Shown here piece after piece: positions 17,431-26,457 of a stretch of DNA of 64,000 nucleotides. The stretch's first letter is position 1. Every line of letters starts with the position of its first letter. The notes beneath the pieces were generated by a model, which worked only from the letters and a program-made list of their open reading frames with translations, was not told the origin of the DNA and did not search any database. The position numbers and the translations under genes were made by a program. The DNA is from a virus, in IMG/VR virus record IMGVR_UViG_3300010367_000050, positions 16,509 to 80,508 of that record. One strand, 5' to 3'.

Positions 17431-18683
17431 TTGATTGATCCTGTCTCTGCGTCCACGCTGACAGTCCTGTCTTTGGACTTGGTGTTTGAAGGCAGCTGCT
17501 TGTTCAAGGGTTCCTTGTTCTTCTCGCCGGTCTTGGTGTTATTACCGTGACGGGCTAACTCAAACTGAGTTGTAAATCCGGATTCTTGTCCTATGCGATG
17601 TTCCACGCAGCAAGTGTACCAATTTCCTGAATCGCGCTTGGCCAGGCCTCGCACGTGTACAATATCCCGAGCTTTGGCCGAAGGGATGCCCTCTGTATAA
17701 ATAGTTAGCTCACCTTTCTTCTTGCGTTTCTTGGTAAGCTCTCCTGTTGCCATAGCAGCTGTGTTATTGCCGAAGTAGTCTGGAGTGGACATCACGTTCC
17801 CGACATCAGGAGGAATTTGTGAGATGTCAGTCTTGGATAATTCTGTCCATTTCAGAGCACCAGACTTGTAATTCTTGCCTTGAGCAGTTGTAGGGCTGGG
17901 CGAAGTTAGCCACGAATGTCCGTCCTCCCCGGAGATAGCCAAGGCCCTCGTGTCTCCTGATCCTTGACCTTTCACCACTTCCTTGGTGTATGGATTGATG
18001 CTTATGGCAGTAGTGGCGTTGTCGCCAAGAGACTTCTTGGCGTCCACATTCACAGTGGCAGTAAGTATGTTGCTATCCTCGCCCTGGCCAAACACAAGTT
18101 CCAATCTTGGCACGGCTCCATAGTCTCGACGAGCAAACACAATAGTGTCATTTTCAAAGGATAGCTGATATCCAAACCTATCTGCTAACACCCGGAGAAC
18201 TTGTCTATCGCTCCAGTTGGCGTGGGAGAAGGCTGGAACACGTTCAGAGCCTCCTGAGATGCTACTGTTCAATCCATTGCGAGCAGCAATCTCAGACACG
18301 ATGTTGCGCAAAGAGGTTTCGCCATAGCTCTTTTGTGCTCTACGCGCTGCCAAAGTAGCTGACTTGGTGGTCGCCTTGATATGGCTGTAGATACCATCCA
18401 TGGAGTAATGAGTGGATGGCTTCATGATTACATATCCAGAGCGTTCAGCGCTGAGGTCACCTCCGGTGTACCCCCATTTGATTCCAAGAATTCCTCCCAC
18501 CTTGATGATAGCAGAATCGGCAATCTTGAATTTGGAGTCTTCACAAATCAGGGTAACCTCATTGTCACCTTCGTCTTCATCACGCACGTGTACCTCTTCC
18601 AACTGTAAATCTGCTGGAAGAAAAAGGTGCCCGTCAATAGTGACGAACACCTCGACTCCTGAGAAACCTTTATATGTTGGCAT
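17427..18683 (-). CDS. Baseplate hub protein, gpD-like (late control protein D family)
   Basis: 418 residues. KATTKSATLAARRAQKSYGETSLRNIVSEIA...NGL followed by HANWSDRQVLRVLADRFGYQLSF matches the gpD/gp27 hub family: 'W..~f~~~t~~~lv~~ia~~~gl...~Q.~eSd~~fL~rLa~~~g'. The last ~40 residues are K/T/S-rich and likely flexible. Forms the ring carrying the gpV-like spike, encoded immediately downstream. Confidence 0.85.
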   Translation of the reverse strand: MPTYKGFSGVEVFVTIDGHLFLPADLQLEEVHVRDEDEGDNEVTLICEDSKFKIADSAIIKVGGILGIKWGYTGGDLSAERSGYVIMKPSTHYSMDGIYSHIKATTKSATLAARRAQKSYGETSLRNIVSEIAARNGLNSSISGGSERVPAFSHANWSDRQVLRVLADRFGYQLSFENDTIVFARRDYGAVPRLELVFGQGEDSNILTATVNVDAKKSLGDNATTAISINPYTKEVVKGQGSGDTRALAISGEDGHSWLTSPSPTTAQGKNYKSGALKWTELSKTDISQIPPDVGNVMSTPDYFGNNTAAMATGELTKKRKKKGELTIYTEGIPSAKARDIVHVRGLAKRDSGNWYTCCVEHRIGQESGFTTQFELARHGNNTKTGEKNKEPLNKQLPSNTKSKDRTVSVDAETGSIK

Positions 18684-18987
18684 CCAACACCTCCATCTCC
18701 ACGGCTCGTTGGCTGGGGATGCGTAAGGTGACGCCTACAGGTAGAAACAAAGGATGGTCCAATAACTGTGAAGCGTTAGAGTCATAGATGACCCACCACA
18801 ATCTTACATCCTTGTAAAACTTGTAAGCAAGCACCGGCAGACGGTCACCTAGCTTAGTGACATACTGGATGTCATCCACGCGTTGCTGCTCCAACAGTGG
18901 AACCCGTGTGCTGAACTCCAGGCTTCCATTCACGTTCAAAAGTGGACACCGGCTCGGAAGCTCATAAACTGAAATGTTCAAACTCAT
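18670..18987 (-). CDS. LysM-like baseplate/tail protein (gp53/gpX position)
   Basis: 105 residues. DDIQYVTKLGDRLPVLAYKFYKDVRLWWVIYDSNAS follows the LysM pattern 'y~v~~GDtl~~iA~~~yG~~~~w~~I~~aN', as in T4 gp53 and P2 gpX-type proteins. It ties the tube or hub to the wedge. Overlaps the hub gene by 14 bases and the upstream gpU-position gene's extension by four. Confidence 0.8.
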   Translation of the reverse strand: MSLNISVYELPSRCPLLNVNGSLEFSTRVPLLEQQRVDDIQYVTKLGDRLPVLAYKFYKDVRLWWVIYDSNASQLLDHPLFLPVGVTLRIPSQRAVEMEVLDANI

Positions 18988-19097
18988 TGAATACCTCCCA
19001 AGCCTGTATAAACTGTGTCGTCCTCAATCTCATCCAGCCGTAGTCTCACACGAGTCTCTTGTATGGACATACCATCAGCGTATGTAAAGATGGGCGG
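18984..19097 (-). other. In-frame continuation of the 19098-19433 gene beyond its TAA
   Basis: Directly after the TAA at 19098-19100 the same frame stays open for 37 codons and stops in a TGA that overlaps the next ATG. It reads PPIFTYADGMSIQETRVRLRL then DEIEDD. The 'y.DG.piR.~v~l~L~Ei' pattern is how gpU-type tail proteins normally end. An internal ATG (DGMSIQ) could start a 28-residue peptide, but no ribosome site precedes it. Readthrough, a recent nonsense mutation and sequence error are all possible. Confidence 0.5.
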
Positions 19098-19433
19098 TTA
19101 GTTGTCTACCTCCAGCAAAAGATAACGCTTGCCCACGTATTGAGAACCAATGTTGATGTAGAACGGGTGAGGCGCTCCTGTGTCTGATTGCGCCCGTAGC
19201 CAACTCTTTAGCAGAGCTACCTTGGAGTCTGTATCAGGTCCCAACAAGAAAATCTCAAGCTGTAACTCGCTGTCACCGCATCCTACCCACAAGTGATTGG
19301 ATAACCTGCGGCCAATTACATCGCGCTTGGCAAAGTTTGTGCGTTGCCGCTCCTTTGTAACCGGCTCGAAGTCAAATTCAAACTTTGTAAGGTTGACAAC
19401 ATCAACGATGCTACCCCGCTTTCTGTCACTCAT
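19098..19433 (-). CDS. Tail protein in gpU position, ends at a premature-looking TAA
   Basis: 111 residues, GGGAG before ATG. Starts with a basic stretch and continues as a beta-sandwich: FDFEPVTKERQRTNFAKRDVIGRR ... LQLEIFLLG ... APHPFYINIGSQYVGKRYLLLEVDN. Location between tape measure and LysM-like gene is where gpU/DNA-circularisation-type tail proteins sit. The protein seems to lack its last strand, which is encoded in frame after the TAA (see the adjoining entry). I cannot decide whether the short form is functional. Confidence 0.7.
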   Translation of the reverse strand: MSDRKRGSIVDVVNLTKFEFDFEPVTKERQRTNFAKRDVIGRRLSNHLWVGCGDSELQLEIFLLGPDTDSKVALLKSWLRAQSDTGAPHPFYINIGSQYVGKRYLLLEVDN

Positions 19434-19436
19434 GCT

Positions 19437-21794
19437 CTATCTCCCAGATGCAGTCTCACCCTGCTGATGAGTTGTAACCGCGTTACCCACCGCACGCCCG
19501 TCAAGCTTGACTGTGCTGTTGACTTGGATAGGCCGTCTGCTCATGTCTCGGGTAGCAGTAGCCAGCTGTTGAACATGCTGCTGTGTAATCGCGTGCTGCG
19601 AGTCTTGTCTATTCTGATTAGCTGATTGCGGTCCAATCAGAGCATCAGCGTGTTCACGCGGGAGAGTTCCTTGTGGAGTCAACAGAGTCATCGTCTCTCC
19701 GGCCATTGCTGCCCCAATGCCAGGGATGATCGATAAGGCTGCTCTGACAGCCACGCCCAGAGCTTCAAATTTGGAGATGATCCAGTCAATGGCTTTCTGA
19801 AACGTGTTGCTTATCCAAGATGTGAACTCTCCAAACCAAGACTTGAGCAACCCCCAGTTCTGAATAATGAGGATGGGCAGAGCAAACCACGGAGCTAACA
19901 TCGTGATGGCTGTCTTAGCCGCCGTCCCAAGCCCGGTGAACCATCCAACAATCTCATTGCGGTATCGCAAGAACGCGATAATGCCTACAACTAGCGCAGC
20001 AATAGCGGCAATCACTAATCCAATCGGATTGGCAGTCATAGCCGCGTTCCACGCCCATTGTACGGCTGTGGCAATTCTGGCGGCTGCGGTGAAAGCAATG
20101 GTGACAGCGTTAGCGATTCCTACAGCTACAGCACCGGCTGCGGTAGCCACTCTCCATACAGCAATAGCCGCCGTCCAAGCTATCTGAGCGGCTGTCGCCA
20201 CAATAACTCCAACACGGTAGGCGGCTACAGCAAAGATAAGGGCACCCATTGTGACCCCAAATGCTTTCCAAACGCCGGAGCCCATGCTGGTTCCGAGAAG
20301 TCCCAAAGTTTCAAGCAGACGCATTCCGGCCCATACCAATCCCCACAGAGGCGCGGTGACCCACAGAACTGCTGATGTTAGGTATCCCATCACCTCGATA
20401 GCAATCTGGATACCTTCAACTAAGCCAGTAACAAACTTGTATGCTCTGTAGAAGATCATGAACAACTCTGTAACAATACCGGTCAACCCGTTCTTGGCTA
20501 AGGCATCGGCTGTTGAGCCTGACAATTGACCAATTCCATTCTTCATGGACATCACAAGCTGTACCATAGCTGTGCCTACAAGAATGGTCTTATCCCAGAA
20601 GCTCTTCAGCACGTCACCAATTCCAAGGAAATTGTTCTTGACGGCTACATAGATCAATCCTGCTGCTACCAAGAACCAACCCACGGGTCCGGAGAGCGCG
20701 AGTAGGCTCTGGCCTAGAGCAGCTACCTGTTGCGCTCCCATGACGAACTGAACGAACTTCCATACGCCCAGCAGAATAAGTGTCGCGCCTGCTGCGTTGA
20801 GAACTGCTCCAGTCAAAGCTATCACAGCTATAGCCAACTTAGTAAAACCAGGATGCTGTTGGGCTAGTGTCATAAACCAGATAGCCAGCCGCCCGATGGG
20901 AGCTAGCAGAGCCGTTGCGCCTTTGAGAACCCACGCCAGTCCATCACCTACCGCCTTTGCGAATGGGATTACCACAGATGGGTCGAACACGTCCAGTACA
21001 GCCTGTAGAATCTGCTTGATCTGGGGTTTGATGCGGTCACCGATCTGAGCCCCAAGAATGATCAACTGATCCTGAACGTTGGACCACATACCAGGGATAG
21101 TGCCCATGTACATCTTCATGCCACCGGCAAACTTGGCTTCAATAACCTTGTTGACTGCGGCCAAGAATTTCTCTGGGTCAGCACCCTTGACGGTTCTGTG
21201 AGTCTTGGGGTCAATTGGGCCTCCAGCTTCCTGAATATCCTGGTAGCTAATGCCACGTACCTGCATAAACCGCATGGCCTGTGCGTAGGCTCCGGTGCGG
21301 ACCTTACCAAGGATCATGGCAGCATAGTCAATGGGCATCTGCATCATCGAGGCCCATTCTCCGGCGGTCTGAAGTTCCTTCATGACTCGTTGAGACGTAA
21401 AACCAAACGCCAATAGGTTCTTGGCGCCAGCCATGACCTGTGGAATAGTGAACGGGGTCTTCACAGCGAATGTCGTCAGCTGCTCAAACAGATTGTCGCC
21501 CACAGTCGCGTCCCTAGCCATCAACCTGATCTGATTACGCAATATTTCCAAGTCATTTGACGACTTGAGGGACACCTTACCGATGCCCCCCAAGAACGCC
21601 ATGAGTCCAGTACCAAGGAACATAAGGCTGCTTCCGGCTCCCATCAACTTCCAACCATTGTTGATCTGATTCTGGTTGTTGATGATAGCATTGGTGAGGT
21701 TCTTGGATGAACTCACAATGGCCTGGCTAGGGGCAGAGAACATGTTGCGTAGTTGTACCGTCACTCCCATTCCCAGCATATCTGTCAAAGCCAT
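19437..21794 (-). CDS. Tape measure protein
   Basis: 785 residues. ATG 21794 is six bases after GGAGG; a GTG three bases earlier is too close. N-terminal half has the tape-measure core (LTTFAVKTPFTIPQVMAGAKNLLAFGF ... MQVRGISYQDIQEAGG). The middle and C-terminus are hydrophobic Ala/Val/Ile-rich helices (~300-660) typical of proteins packed in the tail tube, followed by a polar Gln-rich tail. It sets tail length and may form the channel for DNA passage. At roughly 0.15 nm per residue the tail would be around 120 nm (inference). Confidence 0.9.
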   Translation of the reverse strand: MALTDMLGMGVTVQLRNMFSAPSQAIVSSSKNLTNAIINNQNQINNGWKLMGAGSSLMFLGTGLMAFLGGIGKVSLKSSNDLEILRNQIRLMARDATVGDNLFEQLTTFAVKTPFTIPQVMAGAKNLLAFGFTSQRVMKELQTAGEWASMMQMPIDYAAMILGKVRTGAYAQAMRFMQVRGISYQDIQEAGGPIDPKTHRTVKGADPEKFLAAVNKVIEAKFAGGMKMYMGTIPGMWSNVQDQLIILGAQIGDRIKPQIKQILQAVLDVFDPSVVIPFAKAVGDGLAWVLKGATALLAPIGRLAIWFMTLAQQHPGFTKLAIAVIALTGAVLNAAGATLILLGVWKFVQFVMGAQQVAALGQSLLALSGPVGWFLVAAGLIYVAVKNNFLGIGDVLKSFWDKTILVGTAMVQLVMSMKNGIGQLSGSTADALAKNGLTGIVTELFMIFYRAYKFVTGLVEGIQIAIEVMGYLTSAVLWVTAPLWGLVWAGMRLLETLGLLGTSMGSGVWKAFGVTMGALIFAVAAYRVGVIVATAAQIAWTAAIAVWRVATAAGAVAVGIANAVTIAFTAAARIATAVQWAWNAAMTANPIGLVIAAIAALVVGIIAFLRYRNEIVGWFTGLGTAAKTAITMLAPWFALPILIIQNWGLLKSWFGEFTSWISNTFQKAIDWIISKFEALGVAVRAALSIIPGIGAAMAGETMTLLTPQGTLPREHADALIGPQSANQNRQDSQHAITQQHVQQLATATRDMSRRPIQVNSTVKLDGRAVGNAVTTHQQGETASGR

Positions 21795-21964
21795 CACTTA
21801 CCTCCGGATGCAACTGATTCCTCGTACTCCAACTGCTTTTTGTGAATGTGTAGCAAGATTGCTCGTTCCGTTACTGTAAGCTCAAGAAAGTCATTCCAAC
21901 CCAACGGGGCTCCACCTTTGGCAAGAAAATACCAATCGGCTAGTAGTCCATGTTGGGGGTTATA
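21794..21964 (-). CDS. Frameshift extension of tail assembly chaperone (GT-type)
   Basis: A 56-codon frame with no ATG/GTG start, beginning in the -1 frame of the gene at 21940-22689 and ending in TGA that overlaps the tape-measure ATG (ATGA). It reads ...GLLADWYFLAKGGAPLGW then NDFLELTVTERAILLHIHKKQL, the shape of GT extensions ('~~~~g~s~~e~~~l~~~er~~~~~~~'). With the slippery site at 21964-21970 the fused product would be 298 residues. This is the G/GT arrangement of lambda and many myoviruses. Confidence 0.8.
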   Translation of the reverse strand, partial: YNPQHGLLADWYFLAKGGAPLGWNDFLELTVTERAILLHIHKKQLEYEESVASGGK

Positions 21965-22689
21965 AAATTTGGCTGCTCAATCAGGTTGAACACGACTTCA
22001 GCACCGCAACTTGGGCAAGGCAGTTTCACCGTGGAGTCAAGCTCGCCTTCATTGGCACGGACCTGCTTGCGAAGTTCATTCAAGTACTTCTCTTGCATCT
22101 TGCCGAGTTCCAGCGGAACCCAGGTTTCTTCCACTTTGACATGGACGCTGCGAAGGGACAAGTCAGTTAGGCTGTCCGCATTCTGGCGCATACGCAGGAT
22201 ACGCATCTCATCGTTTCCATCAAGCGGTTTGAACTTCATCTTCATCCCAAGCACGTCAATCTCGATGATCCGGGAATCCCCATTCGGGTAAGGGCGAACT
22301 TGGAACGCTGTGGGGTCGTTGAGATCCACTTCCCAATCATTGCGAACCTTGCACTGTGGGCACTCAGTGGCAAACTCGAATGAGTCCCCAATACTGTGTC
22401 GCCGAATCTGGAACAACAGGGTGGTGCGGTCTCCCGACAGCATGTCGAGAACAAATTGTAACCGCTTGTTGTCATCGGCAGGCAGGGCGTCTTCACCCAC
22501 CGTCTCAGTGCAGTTAGCCAGGAGTTCCTGAATCGCCATACCGTTCATGAGCTTGGAGCGATTCATGAAATTCCGCTGGTCCGCGCCGGTCATCTCCCGC
22601 ACAGTAGCTTTCTTGCCGCTTGGAAGGGTTACGTCAACCGGAGCACGATTGCCGTACAATGCTGCTAAGATTTCGTTCTGTTCTGTCAT
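21940..22689 (-). CDS. Tail assembly chaperone (gpG-like short form)
   Basis: 249 residues, GAGGA before ATG. N-terminal VTLPSGKKATVREMTGADQR is the opening seen in myovirus tail assembly chaperone / gp26-like proteins. Two CxxC pairs, CPQC near residue 111 and CPSC near 229, suggest one zinc site. Precedes the tape measure, which it would coat during tail assembly, and carries the slippery site that yields the longer GT-like form. Confidence 0.75.
   Translation of the reverse strand: MTEQNEILAALYGNRAPVDVTLPSGKKATVREMTGADQRNFMNRSKLMNGMAIQELLANCTETVGEDALPADDNKRLQFVLDMLSGDRTTLLFQIRRHSIGDSFEFATECPQCKVRNDWEVDLNDPTAFQVRPYPNGDSRIIEIDVLGMKMKFKPLDGNDEMRILRMRQNADSLTDLSLRSVHVKVEETWVPLELGKMQEKYLNELRKQVRANEGELDSTVKLPCPSCGAEVVFNLIEQPNFITPNMDY
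21964..21970 (-). promoter_or_regulatory. -1 ribosomal frameshift slippery heptamer A AAT TTT
   Basis: On the minus strand the zero-frame codons are CCA AAT TTT ATA, giving A AAT TTT, a full X XXY YYZ heptamer in the correct phase. After slipping, AAA and TTT re-pair perfectly. It lies nine codons before the zero-frame TAG, with no start codon available for the downstream frame. Confidence 0.8.
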
Positions 22690-22707
22690 GTATTCCTCGC
22701 AAAAAGT

Positions 22708-22735
22708 AAGGGTCAGGATGGTTGTCCTGACCCTT
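22708..22735. terminator. Bidirectional terminator between tube and chaperone genes
   Basis: AAGGGTCAGGA-TGGTTG-TCCTGACCCTT: 11-base perfect stem. On the minus strand it is followed by ACTTTTTG, on the plus strand by TT. It would reduce transcription from the abundant head, sheath and tube genes into chaperone and baseplate genes. Confidence 0.85.
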
Positions 22736-22761
22736 TTGTAATGTGAGGATTGAAATCAGCA

Positions 22762-23298
22762 CTAGGAAAGAACGACGGTGCTCCCGATGTTCATGCCATT
22801 CGAGCTAACCCCGCCACTGACTTGAACCGAGCCAGACGTGGGAATGTAGCGGTCCACGTTGAACTTCAGCTTGTCGATGGCGTTACCCTCACCAAGCTTG
22901 TCGAGGTCAGCCAGATCGATATCAGCCGGATAAACTCCCCAGAGTTCATGGCGCTCCACAATCGTGACACCATCAGCAGAGTACTCCACGATTGAGATGT
23001 TCTTCTTGTAAATCTCCGGAGTTGCCATGGCGCCGGATTGAAGATTGACGATGAGAGCAAGCCAATCCTTCCACCAGACAGCTGCTGACTCCGAGGGTTT
23101 GAGGGTTTCCATCTCAAGCTGCCCGAAGTTGACGCGGGAAGCTGTGTTGACGGTGAAGGGGCCATCGCCATGCTTGGCGGAGGCGACTTCAAACTTGGGA
23201 AGCTTGACCTTCTGCGCATAAGCAGTATCAAGTCCTTCCACTTCCACCGCAAAGCGGTAGACTTTGCGCGGATTGATTTGACGTCCAATTGCTGCCAT
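22762..23298 (-). CDS. Tail tube protein
   Basis: 178 residues, AAGGAG before ATG. RKVYRFAVEVEGLDTAYAQKVKLP then FEVASAKHGDGPFTV is the N-terminal half of the T4 gp19-like tube fold, and YSADGVTIVERHELWGVYPADIDLADLDK its C-terminal half. Forms the inner tail tube. Follows the sheath gene and ends just before a strong terminator, as expected for a highly expressed gene. Confidence 0.88.
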   Translation of the reverse strand: MAAIGRQINPRKVYRFAVEVEGLDTAYAQKVKLPKFEVASAKHGDGPFTVNTASRVNFGQLEMETLKPSESAAVWWKDWLALIVNLQSGAMATPEIYKKNISIVEYSADGVTIVERHELWGVYPADIDLADLDKLGEGNAIDKLKFNVDRYIPTSGSVQVSGGVSSNGMNIGSTVVLS

Positions 23299-23325
23299 TT
23301 TACAGTATCTCCTTAGTGGACTTGT

Positions 23326-24813
23326 TTACTGCTCGCTCACAGAAGCCTGGAACAGGCTCTGAAGGTTGTTGACCTGGATGGTGAACAGAATATTGCGGAT
23401 GTAGCCGATGGGGGTGAACGCGATGAGCGTCTTGTAGGTTCCCACGGCCAGATCATCAGGCTGGTTGTACTGGGCGTCAGTCACAACCGAAGCTTCCTGA
23501 TCACCAATATAGCTCCATCCCGAATAGATGGCGCGGTTGGCTTCGTAGTTCTGAAGGATTGGAAGTGCCTTCAGGTACGCTTTCCGCCAGCTGACCGGGT
23601 CCATCGGGTCAAACAGGATGCTCTTGAACAGTGGAGTCAGCTTGCGGTTCATGTCCACCAACAGGCGACGGACATGAATTTGATTGAAGGCTGATCCATT
23701 GGTGTCCTTCAGGAAAGTGTCAGCACCCCAGACACACGCTCCAAAGTCAGGGTCATTGCCGACAATGTTGATACCCAGAGTGGAAAGGTTATCAGCATCG
23801 TCAACGTTGGCCGGAGAAAGCAGGTTGTTTGCAAAGCTCTTGATGTTGGGAATCACCCCACGAGTTCCGCCTGCCGGCGCACGGTAGATGTTGCCAGACA
23901 GAGTATCGCTGTAGGACCACACTGCTGCGACATCCAGCAGGCAAGGGCCAGCTACGTCTGCTTGATCTTCCACGCTGAACGCCGTTGTTAGCGAACTGCG
24001 GTATCCAGCAAGGTAGCTGGAGTTGAAGTTGAGTCCGGCAGCAAAGGTGGTAGCCTGGGCTGCGGACGAAGCCGGGTCAACCTCGAACAAGCCGATCACG
24101 TCACCACGACCCTCAGCGTAAGCCTTCAGGTTCTGAATGTGGGTTGAGGTGTAGATGCCCATGGCAAACACCGAGGTCAAGCCGACAACGTCATCGAACT
24201 TGGTTAGCAAGTTGTTGATGGCAGTTGCCTTCGCGGTGTCATCAGCAAATGCTCCATCGGTTCCGGTTGCGAGATACACCGGGACGCCGGCAGTGGCAGG
24301 GGGCTCCGTATAGCCAGCTGTGGTGGTGATTACGATGCGCTGAGATTTGGCGTTCACCGTGGCAATAAGGTTATCTAAGCTGGTGCCCGTGAAGGTCTCC
24401 TCCAGCGAAGGGTTGGTGGGATACCGGACAATCAGCTTGTTCACGCCGCTGGCAACCGGGAAGTATTCAATCCCCAGCTTGGCGTTGGCCCAGCTTCCCA
24501 AATCCTTGGCAGTCACAGTGACCTTGGGGCCAACCCAGGTGTACAATGCCGCTGTTGCGCCGGTGGCGATGAGGCGAACGATGTAAAGTGTCGTACCGCG
24601 TACAAGTGCACGGCGAATCTGAGGATAGAATGGGGATTGAGTCCCATTCGCACCGAATAGTCGCTTGAACTGATCGACCGTGCTGACCTTATATGCCTTG
24701 TCAGCCTGGCCAAACAGAGTGGGGACGACGACACCATGGATTCCTGACAGGGACACTGCCGGAACCAGGGAGTTGTCTATCGTCAAAGATGATGTTTTCG
24801 GAAGTCCTGCCAT
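23326..24813 (-). CDS. Contractile tail sheath protein
   Basis: 495 residues. Begins MAGLPKTSSLTIDNSLVPAVSLSGIHGVVV, with VSTVDQFKRLFG (~43-54) and the conserved C-terminal domain RAIYSGWSYIGDQEASV ... VGTYKTLIAFTPIGYIRNILFTIQVNNL. This is the sheath family (T4 gp18 / P2 FI). Its presence proves myovirus morphology. Directly upstream of the tube gene. Confidence 0.93.
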   Translation of the reverse strand: MAGLPKTSSLTIDNSLVPAVSLSGIHGVVVPTLFGQADKAYKVSTVDQFKRLFGANGTQSPFYPQIRRALVRGTTLYIVRLIATGATAALYTWVGPKVTVTAKDLGSWANAKLGIEYFPVASGVNKLIVRYPTNPSLEETFTGTSLDNLIATVNAKSQRIVITTTAGYTEPPATAGVPVYLATGTDGAFADDTAKATAINNLLTKFDDVVGLTSVFAMGIYTSTHIQNLKAYAEGRGDVIGLFEVDPASSAAQATTFAAGLNFNSSYLAGYRSSLTTAFSVEDQADVAGPCLLDVAAVWSYSDTLSGNIYRAPAGGTRGVIPNIKSFANNLLSPANVDDADNLSTLGINIVGNDPDFGACVWGADTFLKDTNGSAFNQIHVRRLLVDMNRKLTPLFKSILFDPMDPVSWRKAYLKALPILQNYEANRAIYSGWSYIGDQEASVVTDAQYNQPDDLAVGTYKTLIAFTPIGYIRNILFTIQVNNLQSLFQASVSEQ

Positions 24814-24864
24814 GTTCCACTTCTCCTCTCACAGATATTGCTTCGTGGATTGTTAGAGTTGGCC

Positions 24865-25476
24865 TCAAGATTGAGGAGTGTATTCAAAATCAACGTTGAT
24901 TGTCTTGATCGCCGGAACAGTTTCGGTGGCTGTCGGAAAGTCAAAGACCTCAAAGCGGATATTGAAAATTCTGGAGTAAAACTCCTGATCGGGCTGGTCT
25001 CGGTTGATGTAGCCTGCGTAGTTGTAATTTACAAAGCTGCTTGTGAACCCTCCGACAGCATCTCCATTTCCGTCAGTGATAGTGGAATCCCACACGTGCA
25101 TAATTCCCCTGGGGGGGAACGTGTCGTGTACAATTTGTTGAAATTGGCGCATCCAGGTTACAGAATCCGTCTGAATCTCGATCTGATAAATGCGGTCATA
25201 CGCCTTGGGCCAGTCTGACCTCACGTAGCTATCAACCTTGTTGTTCACTACAACAGGATCAAGAAACTGAGCTTTGGTACCGCCGCCATTGCCCGGATTG
25301 AATACATCAGTCACCTGCATAACGCTGAATACCGCGTGCTGGTTCTTCAAGTCGGCTTTGGTCACCATGCTGTTCAGAACTGGCTTATCGATGTTCTTGG
25401 CAGCGAGAGCTTGCTTCAACTTCTGTTGAATACTCCGTTCGATCTCTGTGTAGCAGTCCAGTAGTTCAGGCATCAT
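24865..25476 (-). CDS. Neck / tail-completion protein candidate
   Basis: 203 residues, AGGAGA before ATG pair. Mixed alpha/beta; DRIYQIEIQTDSVTWMRQFQQIV and FNIRFEVFDFP segments resemble tail-terminator-type proteins, which cap the tube. Placement between the HK97 gp10-like gene and the sheath supports a tail-terminator or neck role. No decisive motif. Confidence 0.6.
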   Translation of the reverse strand: MMPELLDCYTEIERSIQQKLKQALAAKNIDKPVLNSMVTKADLKNQHAVFSVMQVTDVFNPGNGGGTKAQFLDPVVVNNKVDSYVRSDWPKAYDRIYQIEIQTDSVTWMRQFQQIVHDTFPPRGIMHVWDSTITDGNGDAVGGFTSSFVNYNYAGYINRDQPDQEFYSRIFNIRFEVFDFPTATETVPAIKTINVDFEYTPQS

Positions 25477-26018
25477 CTTTCTCCTAAAGGCTTTCCAGTA
25501 GCCATCGCTTTGATATCCTGCGTGGCCCAGTACACAGCTGTCCCAATTCGGCTTTGGTTCACGCGCTTGTTATGCTCGTTCAGAGGTCTCCAGAGGGGTC
25601 TCGGAGGAATCTTGACATTGAACTCCTCCCAGCCATACTCCAACAGTTCAGCAATGTTGTACAAGGGAATGTCGTTCTTGTTCATGGGACCCTCAGTACG
25701 CATCAAACCGACAGTACCAGTGATTACAGACCCTTCGTCTGCTACTTGGTTGGTTATGGCCTGTAAATACGTGGAGGTCATTATGTAAATCTGCTCAGAG
25801 TAACCCTTGTGTTTTTTCCACTCTACATACCATTCCTGGAGAGCAGTCCAGCTGGTTCCGTCAGCGGCAACCTGATTCTGGATGGATAGGACAGCATCGC
25901 GCTCCATAGCCTGTACGATCTGCTGTACGGCTCTGATCAAACGTGCTTTGATCTTTGGCTCCAGTTGCTGGAGTAATGGGAGATTGTTATTGTCAATGGT
26001 GAGTTCAACTGTGTACAC
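25473..26018 (-). CDS. HK97 gp10-like / virion morphogenesis protein
   Basis: 181 residues, GTG start 26018 with GGAG. AVQQIVQAMERDAVLSIQNQVAADGTSW then LQEWYVEWKKHKGY, and IPPRPLWRPLNEH, recall the gp10-like/gpS completion family that joins the head connector to the tail. Four-base overlap with the next gene. Position in the connector cluster agrees. Confidence 0.68.
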   Translation of the reverse strand: MYTVELTIDNNNLPLLQQLEPKIKARLIRAVQQIVQAMERDAVLSIQNQVAADGTSWTALQEWYVEWKKHKGYSEQIYIMTSTYLQAITNQVADEGSVITGTVGLMRTEGPMNKNDIPLYNIAELLEYGWEEFNVKIPPRPLWRPLNEHNKRVNQSRIGTAVYWATQDIKAMATGKPLGER

Positions 26019-26019
26019 C

Positions 26020-26457
26020 TTACTCCACCCATTCCAATTCCACTTCCCACAAGAGCGTGCCTAGATCGCTGAACTGCGCAGAGGGTGTTGCCATCCTGAT
26101 CTCGTACTCTTTGCCAGCGTATGGGCCATCCGAGAAGAGGATGCAGTCAGCTTCGCTGTCAATGACAATGTTTTGCGCGTCCAGGTCGGCTTTCCAGAAG
26201 TACAGGCGCCAAGTTTCCTGGCCTCGCTGACCCATATCTGATTTTGCTACGTTCTTGTACCTACCCGATTCACCAACGCTATACTCGAAAAGCGCGACGA
26301 GAGGTTTATCAGAGGTAGTTGAGACAGGATGTTCGCCATACGTATCGACTCCGGTAACCCGCTTTCGCAGGACGACGTTCTGCTTGAAGAACGTATCTCT
26401 GACGTCCTTGAGGGCACTAAACACAGTTTGGAGGTCATCTGTAGACAAGAGGTCCAT
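26020..26457 (-). CDS. Head-closure / connector protein candidate
   Basis: 145 residues. Beta-rich with FFKQNVVLRKRVTGVDTYGEHPV, RLYFWKADLDAQ and EYEIRMATPSAQFSDLGT, a pattern like phage head-closure (gp16-type) stoppers. It starts two bases after the downstream neighbour's stop spacing and lies in the connector cluster. Assignment is mostly positional. Confidence 0.6.
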   Translation of the reverse strand: MDLLSTDDLQTVFSALKDVRDTFFKQNVVLRKRVTGVDTYGEHPVSTTSDKPLVALFEYSVGESGRYKNVAKSDMGQRGQETWRLYFWKADLDAQNIVIDSEADCILFSDGPYAGKEYEIRMATPSAQFSDLGTLLWEVELEWVE

